64,000 nt of DNA from Aerococcus viridans. GTDB lineage: Bacteria; Bacillota; Bacilli; Lactobacillales; Aerococcaceae. Below are positions 9,454 through 19,591 of the stretch, piece by piece (position 1 is the first letter of the stretch; each line of letters starts with the position of its first letter). The stretch is taken from positions 186,001 through 250,000 of the forward strand of contig NZ_CP014164.1 in the NCBI RefSeq assembly GCF_001543285.1, given 5' to 3'. The position numbers and the translations under genes are program-made. A model generated the notes under the pieces. That model did not search any database and had not been told where the DNA came from. It saw only the letters and a program-made list of their open reading frames with translations.

Positions 9454-9642
9454 TTAGAGCCCTAATGCTTCACCAAATGTGAGTGCAATAAAGGCCAAGA
9501 GCAGCAAGACCCCGCCAACAACCTTCAAACGGGCTTGTTGGGTAGCAGTCATGCCTTCAGGAGTTTGTCCTTTCCAGACGATATAAACATTAACTAAAAT
9601 ACATAAAATGGCAAAGATGGTTCCGACTAAAGAACGGCTCAT
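9454..9642 (-). CDS. Small membrane protein, hypothetical
   Basis: A 62-residue protein with two predicted membrane helices (about residues 5-24 and 40-60) separated by a polar loop (KGQTPEGMTATQQARLK). AAAGGAG is six bases upstream of the ATG, and the gene begins 14 bases after the secreted-protein gene on the same strand, so they form a two-gene operon. I do not recognise a family. The good ribosome site and operon position argue that it is real. Confidence 0.65.
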   Translation of the reverse strand: MSRSLVGTIFAILCILVNVYIVWKGQTPEGMTATQQARLKVVGGVLLLLAFIALTFGEALGL

Positions 9643-9656
9643 ATAGGCTCCTTTAA

Positions 9657-10328
9657 CTATAATTGTGACAATTTCACTTCGATTGTTGTTGTAACGGCTT
9701 GGTTGTCGATACGACTAGTACCAGAAACAGTCCATTCAACTGCTTTAATTTCATTGGTGTAACGATCAGTAATAAGTTGGATTTGGTGGTTGGCATCATT
9801 ATTGTAAGACTGATTTACAAAAGTGTTTAATAAATTGGTTAACTGCGCATTTTGCCCAGAGAAAGAAACCGTTTGGTCACTTAAAGAGCCGGTCCATTGA
9901 CCAATAGTATCTAGCGTAGTTAATAAACTGCGCACTTGGCTTAGAGATAAGACATTTAAACGGTTGAAATGTGAATCATTCGTTAAGCTTTGTTGCCATT
10001 CGCCCCCATTTTCCTTGTAAGTGGATTGGGCATTACTTGTTTCAACTTGTAAGATTGCATCATTACTACCAGAAGCAGTATTCTTTTGAATGAAAGTTCC
10101 AGAAAAGTTATCGGCATTGTCATAAGATAAGGTCGACATGACCGTTTCAGTATTTTCGGGTTCAGTAGTTACCTGTTTGATTGTTGTGGACTGCTTGTAA
10201 GCAGTTGTTTCAGATAAAGTTTCGTTAATAGCATTACCTAGTTTAGTAGAGGATTCGCGCGCTTCAACGTGGTTACCAACTAGTAACATGATGTATGCTA
10301 ATAAAACCCATTTTAATAGTTTTCGCAT
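9657..10328 (-). CDS. Secreted protein with signal peptide, hypothetical
   Basis: A 223-residue protein with an N-terminal signal peptide (MRKLLKWVLLAYIMLLVGNHVEA, cleavage probably after the EA). The rest is polar, rich in Thr, Ser, Asn and Gln and without Cys, resembling extracellular or lipoprotein-like domains that bind peptides or lipids, but I cannot name the family. ATG at 10328 fits an AAAGG ten bases upstream; the alternative GTG at 10337 overlaps that site. It is followed by the small membrane gene, with which it may function at the cell surface. Confidence 0.7.
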   Translation of the reverse strand: MRKLLKWVLLAYIMLLVGNHVEARESSTKLGNAINETLSETTAYKQSTTIKQVTTEPENTETVMSTLSYDNADNFSGTFIQKNTASGSNDAILQVETSNAQSTYKENGGEWQQSLTNDSHFNRLNVLSLSQVRSLLTTLDTIGQWTGSLSDQTVSFSGQNAQLTNLLNTFVNQSYNNDANHQIQLITDRYTNEIKAVEWTVSGTSRIDNQAVTTTIEVKLSQL

Positions 10329-10751
10329 TTCAGGCACCCTTTATATTTATATTTTTAATATTTCGAAGATTGGGAATGTTGATGACGGTATACGCCAAAG
10401 GTGGTTTCACCTAATGTCTCCATTCTATAGAACTTTTGTGAAGATTTAAAGACTAATTGCTTAAAATATGACATTAATTTTCCTTGATTTCAACCACTTG
10501 GAAGGGGTCACAGATTTCGAAAAAAATTTTGCAGTATTTTGCTGATTTATGATGTATAAACTAGCAAGAACTTTAAAAAAATGCTAATACGATAGCTTGG
10601 CAAAGCTAAAATTATCCCATTGAGCAATCTTTCTGTATAATAACTGTAATGTGATATTGAATCTAATCAATCCACAAAGCAAGAAACTGAAATATAGGCG
10701 TGAAAAAATAGGGATAGACATTAAGATTAGGCGAAAGCGGGGGCTAATGAT
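10329..10751. other. Divergent intergenic region
   Basis: AT-rich region between the divergent secreted-protein and amylase genes. It holds a TATAAT at 10634-10639 facing the amylase gene without a good -35, and a short inverted repeat AGGTGG/CACCT near 10400. No clear catabolite-response element and no reading frame were found. Confidence 0.5.
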
Positions 10752-12347
10752 ATGGTGATGAATGGCGTATTAATGCAGTATTTTGAATGGGATTTACCGG
10801 ACGACGGGACTTTATGGAAAAAGTTAGCGGAAGATGCTGAACACTTGGCATCAATTGGGATTTCTCATGTGTGGATGCCACCAGCAACTAAAGGTCAATC
10901 GAGTGACGACGTTGGTTACGGGACTTACGACTTATTTGATATTGGGGAATTTGATCAAAAAGGGACGATTCGTACCAAATACGGGACCCGTGCAGAATAC
11001 CAAGAGGCAATAGATGCCTTACATGAACAGGATATTTGGGTGCTAGCGGATGCCGTTTTAAACCATAAGGGTGGAGCTGATGAAACGGAAGTATTTCAAG
11101 CCTATCCAATGAACCCAACAAATCGACAAGAAAAGCTTGGTGAAGCTCGGGATATTGAAGGTTGGACCAAATTTACTTTTCCAGGTCGAAATGGTGAATA
11201 TTCTGATTTTATTTGGGATTTTAACTGCTTCTCTGGGATTGACTTTGATCAAAAAACCGGTGAAAGTGGCATCTTTATGATTAAAGGTGAGAATAAAGGT
11301 TGGGCAGATGATGAAGCAGTGGACGGAGAGAATGGTAACTTCGACTACTTAATGTTTGCAGATATCGATTATGGTAATCCTTATGTTCAAGAAGAAGTTT
11401 TAAAATGGGCGCGTTGGTACTTAGATTCTTTTAATTTAAATGGCTTTAGAATGGATGCCTTAAAACATATCGATTTTGCTTTTGTCGACCAGCTAATATC
11501 TGCTTTACGAGAAAGTAATCCAGATATTTATGTTGTAGGGGAATACTGGCAAAGTAATACCGGTGTACTTTTCGATTATTTAGCGGAAACGGATTATCAA
11601 ATTGACCTATTTGATGTGGCCTTACATCAACGTTTTAAACAAGCGGCGACTTCTTGGGATCAATTTGATATGGGCTCCCTGCTTGAAGGATCACTCTTAA
11701 AAGATCGACCGGATCTAGCTGTACCATTCGTTGATAATCATGATTCTCAGCCTGGACAAGCCCTCGAATCTTGGGTGGACGAATGGTTTAAACCCATTGC
11801 TTACGGGGTGATTTTGCTGCACCAATCCGGCCTACCAGCTATTTTCTACGGGGATTATTATGGTATTGAAAGTATTGACTACAAAGGTTTCCAAGAGACC
11901 TTAGATAAGCTTTTAGCCTTAAGACGGGAAAATGCCTACGGTGATCAACATGATTATTTTGACCATAAAAATTGTATCGGTTATACCCGAACTGGCGATG
12001 ATGAACATCCAGATGGCCTCGCTTTTATCGCAACCAATGGAGAACAGGCGAAGAAGCGTATGTATGTAGGAGAACTCCATGCAGGAGAAGAGTGGGTAGA
12101 TGTGATGGGTGAAATTGAAGGATCGGTAACCATTGAAGTTGATGGTACTGGTGTATTTAAAGTACATGCTGGGTCAATGTCCGTTTGGGTCAACAAGTCT
12201 GACGCAGAGCATATTGATGGTGAAGCAGAGGAAGATTTTGAAGATACTAGCTATCTTGAAGAAACCCCTAGTGAAGAAATGGTTGAACCGGATGTAGAAG
12301 CAGCACAAGTGGCAGATGCGGAAGTAGCTGCTGACCAGGGCGAGTAA
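10752..12347 (+). CDS. Cytoplasmic alpha-amylase (GH13, AmyS/MalS-like) with acidic C-terminal tail
   Basis: Intracellular glycoside hydrolase family 13 alpha-amylase acting on malto-oligosaccharides or glycogen-like polymers. Conserved GH13 regions are present: DAVLNH (100-105), GFRMDALKH with nucleophile Asp235, VGEYW with acid/base Glu264, and FVDNHD with Asp331. No signal peptide. The enzyme proper ends near residue 482 (SMSVWVNK); about 49 further residues are very acidic (many Glu/Asp, no aromatic repeat) and are not a known starch-binding module. Start is uncertain between 10752 and the ATG at 10758; both lie behind a weak GGGGG site. It stands alone upstream of dut. Confidence 0.9.
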   Translation: MVMNGVLMQYFEWDLPDDGTLWKKLAEDAEHLASIGISHVWMPPATKGQSSDDVGYGTYDLFDIGEFDQKGTIRTKYGTRAEYQEAIDALHEQDIWVLADAVLNHKGGADETEVFQAYPMNPTNRQEKLGEARDIEGWTKFTFPGRNGEYSDFIWDFNCFSGIDFDQKTGESGIFMIKGENKGWADDEAVDGENGNFDYLMFADIDYGNPYVQEEVLKWARWYLDSFNLNGFRMDALKHIDFAFVDQLISALRESNPDIYVVGEYWQSNTGVLFDYLAETDYQIDLFDVALHQRFKQAATSWDQFDMGSLLEGSLLKDRPDLAVPFVDNHDSQPGQALESWVDEWFKPIAYGVILLHQSGLPAIFYGDYYGIESIDYKGFQETLDKLLALRRENAYGDQHDYFDHKNCIGYTRTGDDEHPDGLAFIATNGEQAKKRMYVGELHAGEEWVDVMGEIEGSVTIEVDGTGVFKVHAGSMSVWVNKSDAEHIDGEAEEDFEDTSYLEETPSEEMVEPDVEAAQVADAEVAADQGE

Positions 12348-12394
12348 GTAGCACTTAATCCACATTGTCTAACGTTTAGAAATCTGCTAATCAA

Positions 12395-12403
12395 TGGTAC
12401 AAT
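12395..12403 (+). promoter_or_regulatory. Extended -10 promoter upstream of dut
   Basis: TGGTACAAT gives a TGn extended -10 element (TACAAT at 12398-12403), 47 bases before the dut start. Confidence 0.5.
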
Positions 12404-12449
12404 AGGTCAGTAAAATTCAAGTATGGGTAGTAAAGGATGGAATTTGTTT

Positions 12450-12989
12450 ATGACAGTAGAAAATACACGAGGATTTGAGAAAATCTCGGCCTATGCCAAT
12501 GATGAGGCTATTACATTACCAAAACGTTCAACAACTTTATCGGCTGGCTATGATATCGCAGCGGCTGAAGATATTATTGTACCGGCAATGTGGAAGACTG
12601 GTGTGAAGCATGTGCTAAAAGACCTTGCGCATTTAAATGTAGCAGGTGAAGTAGATGAAAGTGCTATGAAACCAGTGCTAGTGCCAACAGGTTTGAAAGC
12701 TTATATGGGCGAGAATGAATACTTACAATTAGCTTGCCGGTCTTCAAACCCGCTTAAACGTGGGCTTTCATTACCAAATGGGGTAGGTATTGTTGATGCA
12801 GATTACTACAATAATGAAAATAATGAAGGTCATTTATTTGTTCAATTAGTAAACTTTGGTTTACGTGACGTTCAAATTAAAAAAGGTGAGCGTATTGCGC
12901 AAGGGATTTTCCTTTCTTTCTTAACGACTGCTGATGACCAGCCAAGTGATCAAGTGCGTGCAGGTGGTTTTGGCTCTTCTGGTCAATAA
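12450..12989 (+). CDS. dut: dUTP diphosphatase (trimeric dUTPase) with internal insertion
   Basis: Hydrolyses dUTP to dUMP and pyrophosphate, keeping uracil out of DNA. All five trimeric dUTPase motifs are visible in the 179 residues: AGYDIAAAED (32-41), RSSNPLKRGL (97-106), GVGIVDADYYNN (111-122), GERIAQGIF (146-154) and the C-terminal P-loop-like RAGGFGSSGQ (170-179). Between motifs 1 and 2 there is an insertion of roughly 25 residues (47-75) absent from the 150-residue classical form; this longer version occurs in Lactobacillales. ATG at 12450 is preferred over 12423 because AAAGGATGG precedes it. radA follows after 47 bases. Confidence 0.92.
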   Translation: MTVENTRGFEKISAYANDEAITLPKRSTTLSAGYDIAAAEDIIVPAMWKTGVKHVLKDLAHLNVAGEVDESAMKPVLVPTGLKAYMGENEYLQLACRSSNPLKRGLSLPNGVGIVDADYYNNENNEGHLFVQLVNFGLRDVQIKKGERIAQGIFLSFLTTADDQPSDQVRAGGFGSSGQ

Positions 12990-13036
12990 TCGTCAGTTGC
13001 TATTGTTCAACTAAATAGAAAGGAGTGAAGTCCATT

Positions 13037-14419
13037 ATGGCGAAAAAAACGACAACGAGATATGTGTGTCAGGCTTGTGGTTATGAGAGTGTTCAGTTCT
13101 ATGGCAAGTGCCCGAATTGTGGGGCATGGAACCAAATGGAAGAGGAACGCTTATATGGAAAGACTATTGCGCATCCTGAAACGCACGCTGGACAAGCCAA
13201 TTCAAGTCGAATGAAGCCACAAAAATTGGCGGCGGTTCAAGGGGAAGAAACCCCGCGTATCCAAACTCAATTAGGCGAACTAAATCGCGTCTTAGGTGGC
13301 GGTGTCGTGCAAGGTTCGTTGGTTTTAATTGGCGGTGACCCAGGGATTGGGAAGTCAACCTTGATGCTACAGGTATCAGCTGAATTGCACCAGAGTGCTG
13401 GGCCAGTTTTATATGTGTCCGGAGAGGAATCGATGCATCAAATCAAGCTGCGGGCGGACCGTCTAGGCTTTGAAGGGGCGGATTTCTATGTTTATGCAGA
13501 AACGGATATGGCGGCTATCCAAGATGCCATTTATGACTTACAACCACGCTTTGTAGTGATCGACTCTATTCAAACTATGACCCACGAGGATGCGACATCA
13601 ACGGCTGGATCAGTTGGCCAAGTCCGCCAAACGACAGCAGAGTTAATGAAATTAGCCAAGTCACAAAACATCGGTATCTTTATCGTTGGGCATGTGACGA
13701 AAGAAGGGAACATTGCTGGACCGCGTATTCTAGAGCATATGGTGGATACTGTGCTGTATTTTGAAGGTGAGAAGCATGATACTTTCAGGATTTTACGGGC
13801 AGTGAAGAACCGATTTGGATCGACCAATGAAATTGGGGTATTTGACATGCAACAAGATGGCTTACATGAAGTGGCTAACCCGTCTGAGCTTTTCTTAGAA
13901 GAAAGGCTAGCTGGCACTAATGGATCAGCGGTTGTTGCTTCTATGGAAGGAACACGACCGATTCTAACGGAAATTCAAGCGCTACTTACACCTACCTCAT
14001 TTGGGAATGCCCGTAGAACAGCTTCTGGCCTAGATTATTCACGGGTATCACTCATTATGGCTGTACTTGAGAAGAGAGCTGGTTTAATGCTTCAAAATCA
14101 AGATGCCTACCTCAAATCAACCGGTGGTGTTCGTTTAGATGAACCAGCGATTGACCTAGCTATCGCAGTAGCTGTGGCTTCTTCATACCGAGAAAAAGAA
14201 ACAAAACCAACTGATTGTTTCGTCGGAGAAATTGGTTTGACTGGTGAAATTAGACGGGTCACAAGAATTGCGGAACGTGTACAAGAAGCTGAAAAATTAG
14301 GTTTTGAGCGGATTTTTATCCCTAAAAATGCCTTATCAGGTTTAACTGGCAAACAAAAAATACAAGTAGTTGGTGTAACTACTGTAAGAGAAGTCTTGAA
14401 TACGATTTTTCCTAAATAG
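13037..14419 (+). CDS. radA: DNA repair protein RadA (Sms)
   Basis: ATP-dependent branch-migration protein that helps RecA process recombination intermediates. Domains in order: C4 zinc finger (Cys11, 14, 25, 28), RecA-like ATPase with Walker [11 protein letters not shown] (99-108), the RadA-specific [11 protein letters not shown] motif near 258, and a C-terminal Lon-protease-like domain. Length of 460 residues is standard. The ATG at 13037 lies ten bases after AAAGGAG; an in-frame GTG at 13025 overlaps that site. The neighbourhood dut-radA-PIN/TRAM-gltX matches the Firmicute order near the sigH/ribosomal cluster. Confidence 0.96.
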   Translation: MAKKTTTRYVCQACGYESVQFYGKCPNCGAWNQMEEERLYGKTIAHPETHAGQANSSRMKPQKLAAVQGEETPRIQTQLGELNRVLGGGVVQGSLVLIGGDPGIGKSTLMLQVSAELHQSAGPVLYVSGEESMHQIKLRADRLGFEGADFYVYAETDMAAIQDAIYDLQPRFVVIDSIQTMTHEDATSTAGSVGQVRQTTAELMKLAKSQNIGIFIVGHVTKEGNIAGPRILEHMVDTVLYFEGEKHDTFRILRAVKNRFGSTNEIGVFDMQQDGLHEVANPSELFLEERLAGTNGSAVVASMEGTRPILTEIQALLTPTSFGNARRTASGLDYSRVSLIMAVLEKRAGLMLQNQDAYLKSTGGVRLDEPAIDLAIAVAVASSYREKETKPTDCFVGEIGLTGEIRRVTRIAERVQEAEKLGFERIFIPKNALSGLTGKQKIQVVGVTTVREVLNTIFPK

Positions 14420-14429
14420 ATAAATACTG

Positions 14430-14467
14430 GAGAGCTTGGACCGAACGGTAGCCAAGCTCTCTTTTTA
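14430..14467 (+). terminator. Terminator of dut-radA
   Basis: Perfect 10-bp stem GAGAGCTTGG / CCAAGCTCTC followed by TTTTTAT. Confidence 0.9.
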
Positions 14468-14538
14468 TCTCGAATATGCGTCATATGTTAATTTCAGGTT
14501 AAGATGATAAATACTAGACTGCATTTTAAGTAAGTTTA

Positions 14539-14567
14539 TTGTGTAAATGTAAACAAAAAGTTATACT
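14539..14567 (+). promoter_or_regulatory. Promoter of the PIN-TRAM gene, with adjacent inverted repeat
   Basis: TTGTGT and TATACT separated by 17 bases. Just downstream, AAGCGGT (14573-14579) is repeated inverted at 14594-14600, across the transcription start region. This could be an operator or a 5' UTR hairpin. Confidence 0.5.
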
Positions 14568-14634
14568 ATAAAAAGCGGTAGTATAATAAAGAAACCGCTT
14601 CATAATTTATTTTTTAGAAAAGGAGGTGAATAAA

Positions 14635-15828
14635 ATGAACGAAAGATTTTGGAAAATATTGTCTCGCGTACTCACTGTGATACTAGGATCTTCAATAGGT
14701 TATTATGTATTACCGTTACTTTGGGACATGATCAATATCAATTTTAGCTTTTTCTATTATCCATTGTTTAACATCGTACTTGGTGCAATTATTCTTTTTC
14801 TTATTTACGGGTTAACACAGCCTTTATTGATGCGTTTTATTCATAATATCGAGCGTGACATGCGTCAGTTATCGATCGAAAAGGTTTTAGTTTCTGCAAT
14901 AGGTGTTATTATTGGACTAGTTTTAGCTTGGTTAATCAACATTCCCTTAGTGGCGATTGGTTGGCCATTCATTTCAAATATCTTGCCAATTGTCTTAACC
15001 ATTGTTTTAGGTGTATTAGGTTTCTATATCTTCTCTAATAAAAGCGTTGAGATTATGGAAATGCTTACCCGTTTTCCGCAGGGGAGACGTAGTGAATCAA
15101 TGGATACGGCTATTACTGAAGATGTACAATCAGATGAGGAAACACATGAAAGTGACTTATCAACACACTCAGAAGGCCTTGATATGTATACGGATGCCTT
15201 ACTGTCGCTTAGACAAGCTGCTGATGAGGCTTACCAACCCTATAAGATTTTAGATACATCAGTGATTATCGATGGACGGATTTTAGATGTCTTAAAAGCT
15301 GGATTTATCGAAGGCGTGATAGTGGTACCCAACTTTGTCTTGAAAGAATTACAATACATTGCAGATTCAGCAGATTCATTGAAGCGAGTTCGTGGCCGTC
15401 GGGGTTTGGATATTTTAAATCAAATTCAAGCGCTAGATGATGTAGTTGTAGATTTCTACGCCGGCGATTTCGATGATGAACCGGAAGTAGACTTAAAATT
15501 ATTGCGTCTAGCCAAATTAGTTGATGGTGTTGTGGTAACCAATGATTATAACTTGAATAAAGTGAGTCAATTCCACAAGATTAAAGTATTAAACATTAAT
15601 GAGTTAGCTAATTCAGTGAAATCTGTTGTGATTCCTGGCGAAACGATTTCTGTACATATTGTAAAAGCTGGTACAGAGCGCCAACAAGGGGTTGCCTACA
15701 TGGACGACGGCACGATGATTGTTGTTGAAGAAGGGAAACATCATATTGATGAAACCCTTTCAGTAGAGATTACATCAGCCATTCAAACCAATGCAGGACG
15801 CATGGTCTTTGCCAAAATAGCTGACTAG
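14635..15828 (+). CDS. PIN and TRAM domain membrane protein (YacL family)
   Basis: A 397-residue membrane-anchored protein of the Bacillus YacL family. The first 135 residues or so form four membrane helices; an acidic linker follows (about 150-190); then comes a PIN nuclease-like domain starting near KILDTSVIIDGRILD (around 205), with conserved Asp residues including VTNDYNLNK, and a C-terminal TRAM RNA-binding domain (about 335-390). A role as a ribonuclease or RNA-binding regulator is inferred from domain families. ATG 14635 follows AAAAGGAGGTGAATAAA. Located between radA and gltX as in Bacillus. Confidence 0.9.
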   Translation: MNERFWKILSRVLTVILGSSIGYYVLPLLWDMININFSFFYYPLFNIVLGAIILFLIYGLTQPLLMRFIHNIERDMRQLSIEKVLVSAIGVIIGLVLAWLINIPLVAIGWPFISNILPIVLTIVLGVLGFYIFSNKSVEIMEMLTRFPQGRRSESMDTAITEDVQSDEETHESDLSTHSEGLDMYTDALLSLRQAADEAYQPYKILDTSVIIDGRILDVLKAGFIEGVIVVPNFVLKELQYIADSADSLKRVRGRRGLDILNQIQALDDVVVDFYAGDFDDEPEVDLKLLRLAKLVDGVVVTNDYNLNKVSQFHKIKVLNINELANSVKSVVIPGETISVHIVKAGTERQQGVAYMDDGTMIVVEEGKHHIDETLSVEITSAIQTNAGRMVFAKIAD

Positions 15829-15853
15829 AAGTATAATAATAGTGATGGAAAAT

Positions 15854-15883
15854 TAGGTTGGTATTTTTTACCAGCCTATTTTG
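15854..15883 (+). terminator. Terminator between the PIN-TRAM gene and gltX
   Basis: TAGGTTGGTA / TACCAGCCTA pair fully (one G-U) with a T-rich loop and short T tail, 34 bases before gltX. Confidence 0.6.
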
Positions 15884-15916
15884 ATTGAAAAGCTAAATAT
15901 AAAAGGAGAAATCAAC

Positions 15917-17392
15917 ATGTCAGATAAAGTACGCGTACGCTATGCGCCAAGTCCAACTGGCCATTTACATATTGGGAATGCTCGTACCGCCTTGTTCAAC
16001 TATTTATTCGCTCGTCACAACGGCGGGGAATTTATTATTCGTATTGAAGATACCGACACAAAACGAAACCTTGAGGACGGAGAAAGATCTCAACTAGAAA
16101 ACTTACAATGGTTGGGTATTGAGTGGGATGAAGGTCCAGATAAGCCAGGTGAATACGGCCCTTACCGTCAATCTGAACGTAAAGATATCTACGACCGCTA
16201 CCTAACAGAATTACTAGACAAAGGCTTAGCTTACTATGCATTTGATACGTCTGAGGAAATCGAAGCAGAACATGAAGCGCAAGTCGCAAACGGTGAAACA
16301 CCACGTTATATTGGTAAATGGCGCGATAAATCACAAGAAGAAATCGACGCAGCACGTGCAGAAGGTCGCCCAGAAACAATCCGTTTCCGCGTACCTGAAA
16401 ACACCACTTATACCTTTGATGACATGGTAAAAGGGGAAATCTCTTTCGAATCAGCAGCCATTTCAGGTGACTTCGTTATCCGTAAACAAGACGGCATGCC
16501 AACTTACAACTTCGCCGTTGTTGTTGACGACCACTTGATGGAGATCACTCACGTATTACGTGGTGACGACCATATTGCGAACACACCTAAACAATTAATG
16601 ATTTATGACGCTTTAGGATTTGAACGTCCAACATTTGGTCATATGACATTAATCGTTAACGCTGAAACAGGTAAAAAATTATCTAAACGTGACGGGTCAA
16701 TCTTACAATTTATCGAACAATACCGTGACTTAGGTTACCTACCGGATGCAATGTTCAACTTCATTACATTATTAGGTTGGTCTCCAAAAGGCGAAGAAGA
16801 AATCTTCTCACACGATGAATTGATCGAGATCTTTGATACAGACCGTTTGAGTAAATCACCAGCAGCCTTTGACAACAAAAAACTAGAATGGATTAATAAC
16901 CGTTACATGAAAGCAGCGGATGCTGAAGATGTAGCGAAATTAGCGATTGAGCATCTACAAAGAGCTGGGCGTGTATCTGAAACATCTACAGCAGAAGAAC
17001 GCGCTTGGACTGAAAAATTAGTTTCATTATACAAAGATGAAATGTCATATGCAGCTGAAATCGTTGATTTATCAGATATGTTCTTCCAAGATGAACTACA
17101 CATCGCAGATGATGCTAAAGAAGTATTAGCTGGCGAAGGTGTAGCGGATGTTTTAAAAGCCTTCCAAGCGAAATTAGCGGAAATTCCAGCTGATGACTTC
17201 AAAGAGGAAAACATTATGGCAGCCATCAAAGCTGTTCAAAAAGAAACTGGCGTAAAAGGTAAAAACTTATATATGCCAATCCGTGTAGCCACTTCAGGTG
17301 AACAACATGGTCCTTCAATTGGTTTAACAATTGAAGTATTGGGTAAAGAAAAAGTAGCCCACCACTTAGACCAAGCACTAGCAAGTTTATAA
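15917..17392 (+). CDS. gltX: Glutamyl-tRNA synthetase
   Basis: Class I aminoacyl-tRNA synthetase that charges tRNA-Glu and, in organisms without glutaminyl-tRNA synthetase, also tRNA-Gln. The Rossmann-fold signature [12 protein letters not shown] is at residues 11-22 and the KMSKS-type motif appears as KLSKRDGS near 255. Length of 491 residues is typical of the bacterial discriminating/non-discriminating form. ATG at 15917 is chosen because AAAAGGAG lies eight bases upstream; upstream in-frame codons have no site and do not fit the family N-terminus. Its own terminator appears to be split by the following IS21 element. Confidence 0.96.
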   Translation: MSDKVRVRYAPSPTGHLHIGNARTALFNYLFARHNGGEFIIRIEDTDTKRNLEDGERSQLENLQWLGIEWDEGPDKPGEYGPYRQSERKDIYDRYLTELLDKGLAYYAFDTSEEIEAEHEAQVANGETPRYIGKWRDKSQEEIDAARAEGRPETIRFRVPENTTYTFDDMVKGEISFESAAISGDFVIRKQDGMPTYNFAVVVDDHLMEITHVLRGDDHIANTPKQLMIYDALGFERPTFGHMTLIVNAETGKKLSKRDGSILQFIEQYRDLGYLPDAMFNFITLLGWSPKGEEEIFSHDELIEIFDTDRLSKSPAAFDNKKLEWINNRYMKAADAEDVAKLAIEHLQRAGRVSETSTAEERAWTEKLVSLYKDEMSYAAEIVDLSDMFFQDELHIADDAKEVLAGEGVADVLKAFQAKLAEIPADDFKEENIMAAIKAVQKETGVKGKNLYMPIRVATSGEQHGPSIGLTIEVLGKEKVAHHLDQALASL

Positions 17393-17405
17393 TCAAACAT
17401 TTAAT

Positions 17406-17426
17406 ACCCCCTATCTAAGCGTAAAA
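17406..17426 (+). terminator. Left half of the gltX terminator, split by an insertion sequence
   Basis: CCCTAT at 17409-17414 complements ATAGGG at 19592-19597, which is followed by TTTTTTTATA. Removing the IS and one target copy rebuilds a hairpin with U-tract immediately after gltX. Confidence 0.55.
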
Positions 17427-17534
17427 TGTAAAGAACAGTTATAAAATGTAGGAAAATGACAATGTAAAATTGTTGGTTTTCCTACATTTTTTATATACTC
17501 TTCTTATCCCCTATAGAATTGGAGTGGAATAGGA

Positions 17535-18773
17535 ATGAGAAGAGATATCAGAGAAGGAGTGAAAAAACATATGATTGATGGTATAAAGCCCAATTATACT
17601 GCGTTAGCGGAACAATACGGATGTGACTATCGTACGGTTAAAGCAGCGTATGAAGAAGCGTTACAAGGTAATAAACCTAAAACAAGGAGGACATATCCGA
17701 GTAAATTAGATTCATTCAAACAAATCATAGATATTAAGTTAGAAGATCAATGTACCGCTAAAAGTATCTTCAAATTCATACAAAAGAAAGGGTTCGATGG
17801 GAGTTACAGTCTTGTTAGAGACTATTGCCGTGGAGTGAAAAAAGAACGGATACAGAAAGCAACGGTACGCGTCGAATATACGCCTGGTCTTTCAGCACAA
17901 ATCGATTGGAAAGAAGAAATGCGACTGATAAGCAGTCAGGGAGAAGTCTTCCGCTTTAATATTTTCCTTTATATATTGCCCTACTCAAAGAAGAAATTTA
18001 TTACGCTTACCTTTGATCGTAAACAAGATACATTGTTTGAGTGCATGAATGATGCCTTTTATAACACCGGTGGTGTTCCAGAAGAAATATGGTTCGATAA
18101 TATGAAAACTGTCGTCGACCGGTCACGAACTCAATTCTCTCAGGTTCATTTAAACGATCGCTTCTATTCTTTTAGTAAAGATGCAGGGTTCAGAACAATG
18201 GTCTGTCGTCCTTTTCGCCCCCAAACAAAAGGCAGCGTAGAAGCTCTCGCCAGAACAATGGACCGGTTACGGGTTTACAATCATGAATTTTATGATTCGA
18301 CAGACCTCATTCGAATCGTTGACGAACTTTGTGATGAATTAAATTCGGAAGTGTCTCAAGCAACGGACGAGATTCCTGATATACTTTGGAAAATTAATGA
18401 AAAAGAGCACCTCCATAAGCTAAAAGATGACTTGTTAAATCCTTATTTTGAAGACTCTATTCGCCGTAAAGTCACAAAGGAAGCAATGGTCATTTTCCGC
18501 AAATGTAGGTACTCTGTAGACCCTCGTTATATCGGAAAAGAAGTTGACTTGGATCTTTCCGAAAACGAAGAGTACGTGCACATTTATTATAACGGAGAAC
18601 AGATTCGTTCGCACCCACTTACCACAAAAAGATTGAACTATAACCAAGAAGATTTGGTTCAGATACTTAAATCAGATGTCATGAGCCACAAAGAAGAAGA
18701 TGACATCCAAGAACATATTAAACGAAGTTTAAAGCAATATGATTTACTGGAGGTGCCTTCGAATGAGCAGTAA
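17535..18773 (+). CDS. istA: IS21-family transposase IstA
   Basis: DDE transposase of 412 residues. The N-terminal 100 residues carry helix-turn-helix DNA binding; the rve-type catalytic core begins near residue 110 with Asp124 (AQIDWKEE), a second Asp in EIWFDNMKTV and a Glu in KGSVEALARTMD. This arrangement is characteristic of IstA. The gene ends inside the start region of istB (11-base overlap), which is the normal IS21 coupling. No frameshift or stop is present. Confidence 0.95.
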   Translation: MRRDIREGVKKHMIDGIKPNYTALAEQYGCDYRTVKAAYEEALQGNKPKTRRTYPSKLDSFKQIIDIKLEDQCTAKSIFKFIQKKGFDGSYSLVRDYCRGVKKERIQKATVRVEYTPGLSAQIDWKEEMRLISSQGEVFRFNIFLYILPYSKKKFITLTFDRKQDTLFECMNDAFYNTGGVPEEIWFDNMKTVVDRSRTQFSQVHLNDRFYSFSKDAGFRTMVCRPFRPQTKGSVEALARTMDRLRVYNHEFYDSTDLIRIVDELCDELNSEVSQATDEIPDILWKINEKEHLHKLKDDLLNPYFEDSIRRKVTKEAMVIFRKCRYSVDPRYIGKEVDLDLSENEEYVHIYYNGEQIRSHPLTTKRLNYNQEDLVQILKSDVMSHKEEDDIQEHIKRSLKQYDLLEVPSNEQ

Positions 18774-19500
18774 CTATCAAAAGCTATTAAATAATCTAGA
18801 GGCCTTGAATTTAAAACATATGAGAGAATATGTGCCAAACTATATTGAAATTGCCAATCGAGATGAGCTTTCTGTAACAGAAGCTCTTCTAGAATTAACT
18901 AATCAAGAATTAGACTTTCAAACGAATCAGACTGTGGAACGTGTCATCCAGCGCGCACACTTTCCCAAACGGACATCACTTGAAGAATTTGATTTCAACT
19001 TTCAACCAAGCGTTAACAAAAAAGAGATTCTAGACTTGAAACATATGGCTTTTATGGAGAAAAAAGAAAACTTAGTTTTCATTGGAAACCCTGGTGTAGG
19101 GAAAACACACCTTGTCATTGCATTAGGCATTGAAGCATGTCATCAAGGCTACCGTACGCTGTTTATCAGTTGTCATGAATTACTTTTACGTCTTCGTTCT
19201 GCCTTTGAAAAAGGGACCGTCGATCGTGTTCTGAAACGATATGCCAAATATGATCTTTTGATCATTGATGAAATAGGTTATTTACCAATTCAAAAAGTTG
19301 AAGCTAACCTCTTCTTTCAACTATTAACGATGCGTTACGAAAAAAAATCAACAATGATTACGACAAATATTATCTTATCTCGATGGGGGGAGCTATTTCA
19401 GAATTCTGAAATAGCCGCCGCCATTCTTGATCGTCTGGTTCACCATGTTAAAGTCTTCAAGATTACTGGAAAATCATATCGTATGAAAGGGAAAATATAA
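18763..19500 (+). CDS. istB: IS21-family helper ATPase IstB
   Basis: AAA+ ATPase of 245 residues, related to DnaC, that selects target DNA and activates IstA. Walker A is GNPGVGKT (108-115) and Walker B LLIIDEIGYL near 170. The ATG at 18763 follows GGAGGTG eight bases upstream, inside the end of istA. Intact. Confidence 0.95.
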   Translation: MSSNYQKLLNNLEALNLKHMREYVPNYIEIANRDELSVTEALLELTNQELDFQTNQTVERVIQRAHFPKRTSLEEFDFNFQPSVNKKEILDLKHMAFMEKKENLVFIGNPGVGKTHLVIALGIEACHQGYRTLFISCHELLLRLRSAFEKGTVDRVLKRYAKYDLLIIDEIGYLPIQKVEANLFFQLLTMRYEKKSTMITTNIILSRWGELFQNSEIAAAILDRLVHHVKVFKITGKSYRMKGKI

Positions 19501-19591
19501 ATGGACTTCTAAATTAGACTGTCAAAAACCTACATTTTTATTCTGTCATAAACCTACAATTTTATACTGTCCTTGACACGTAAAAACTTGA

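Larger units (their letters stand above)
17427..19578. mobile_element. IS21-family insertion sequence (istA-istB), complete
   Basis: A 2,152-bp element bounded by TGTAAAGAACAG at the left and the inverse of TGTCAAGGACAG at the right, with further internal repeats of the GTAGG..ATGACA type at both ends, as expected of IS21. The 7-bp direct repeat CGTAAAA flanks it (17420-17426 and 19579-19585), marking the target duplication. It carries intact istA and istB genes and is therefore probably active. Confidence 0.93.
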
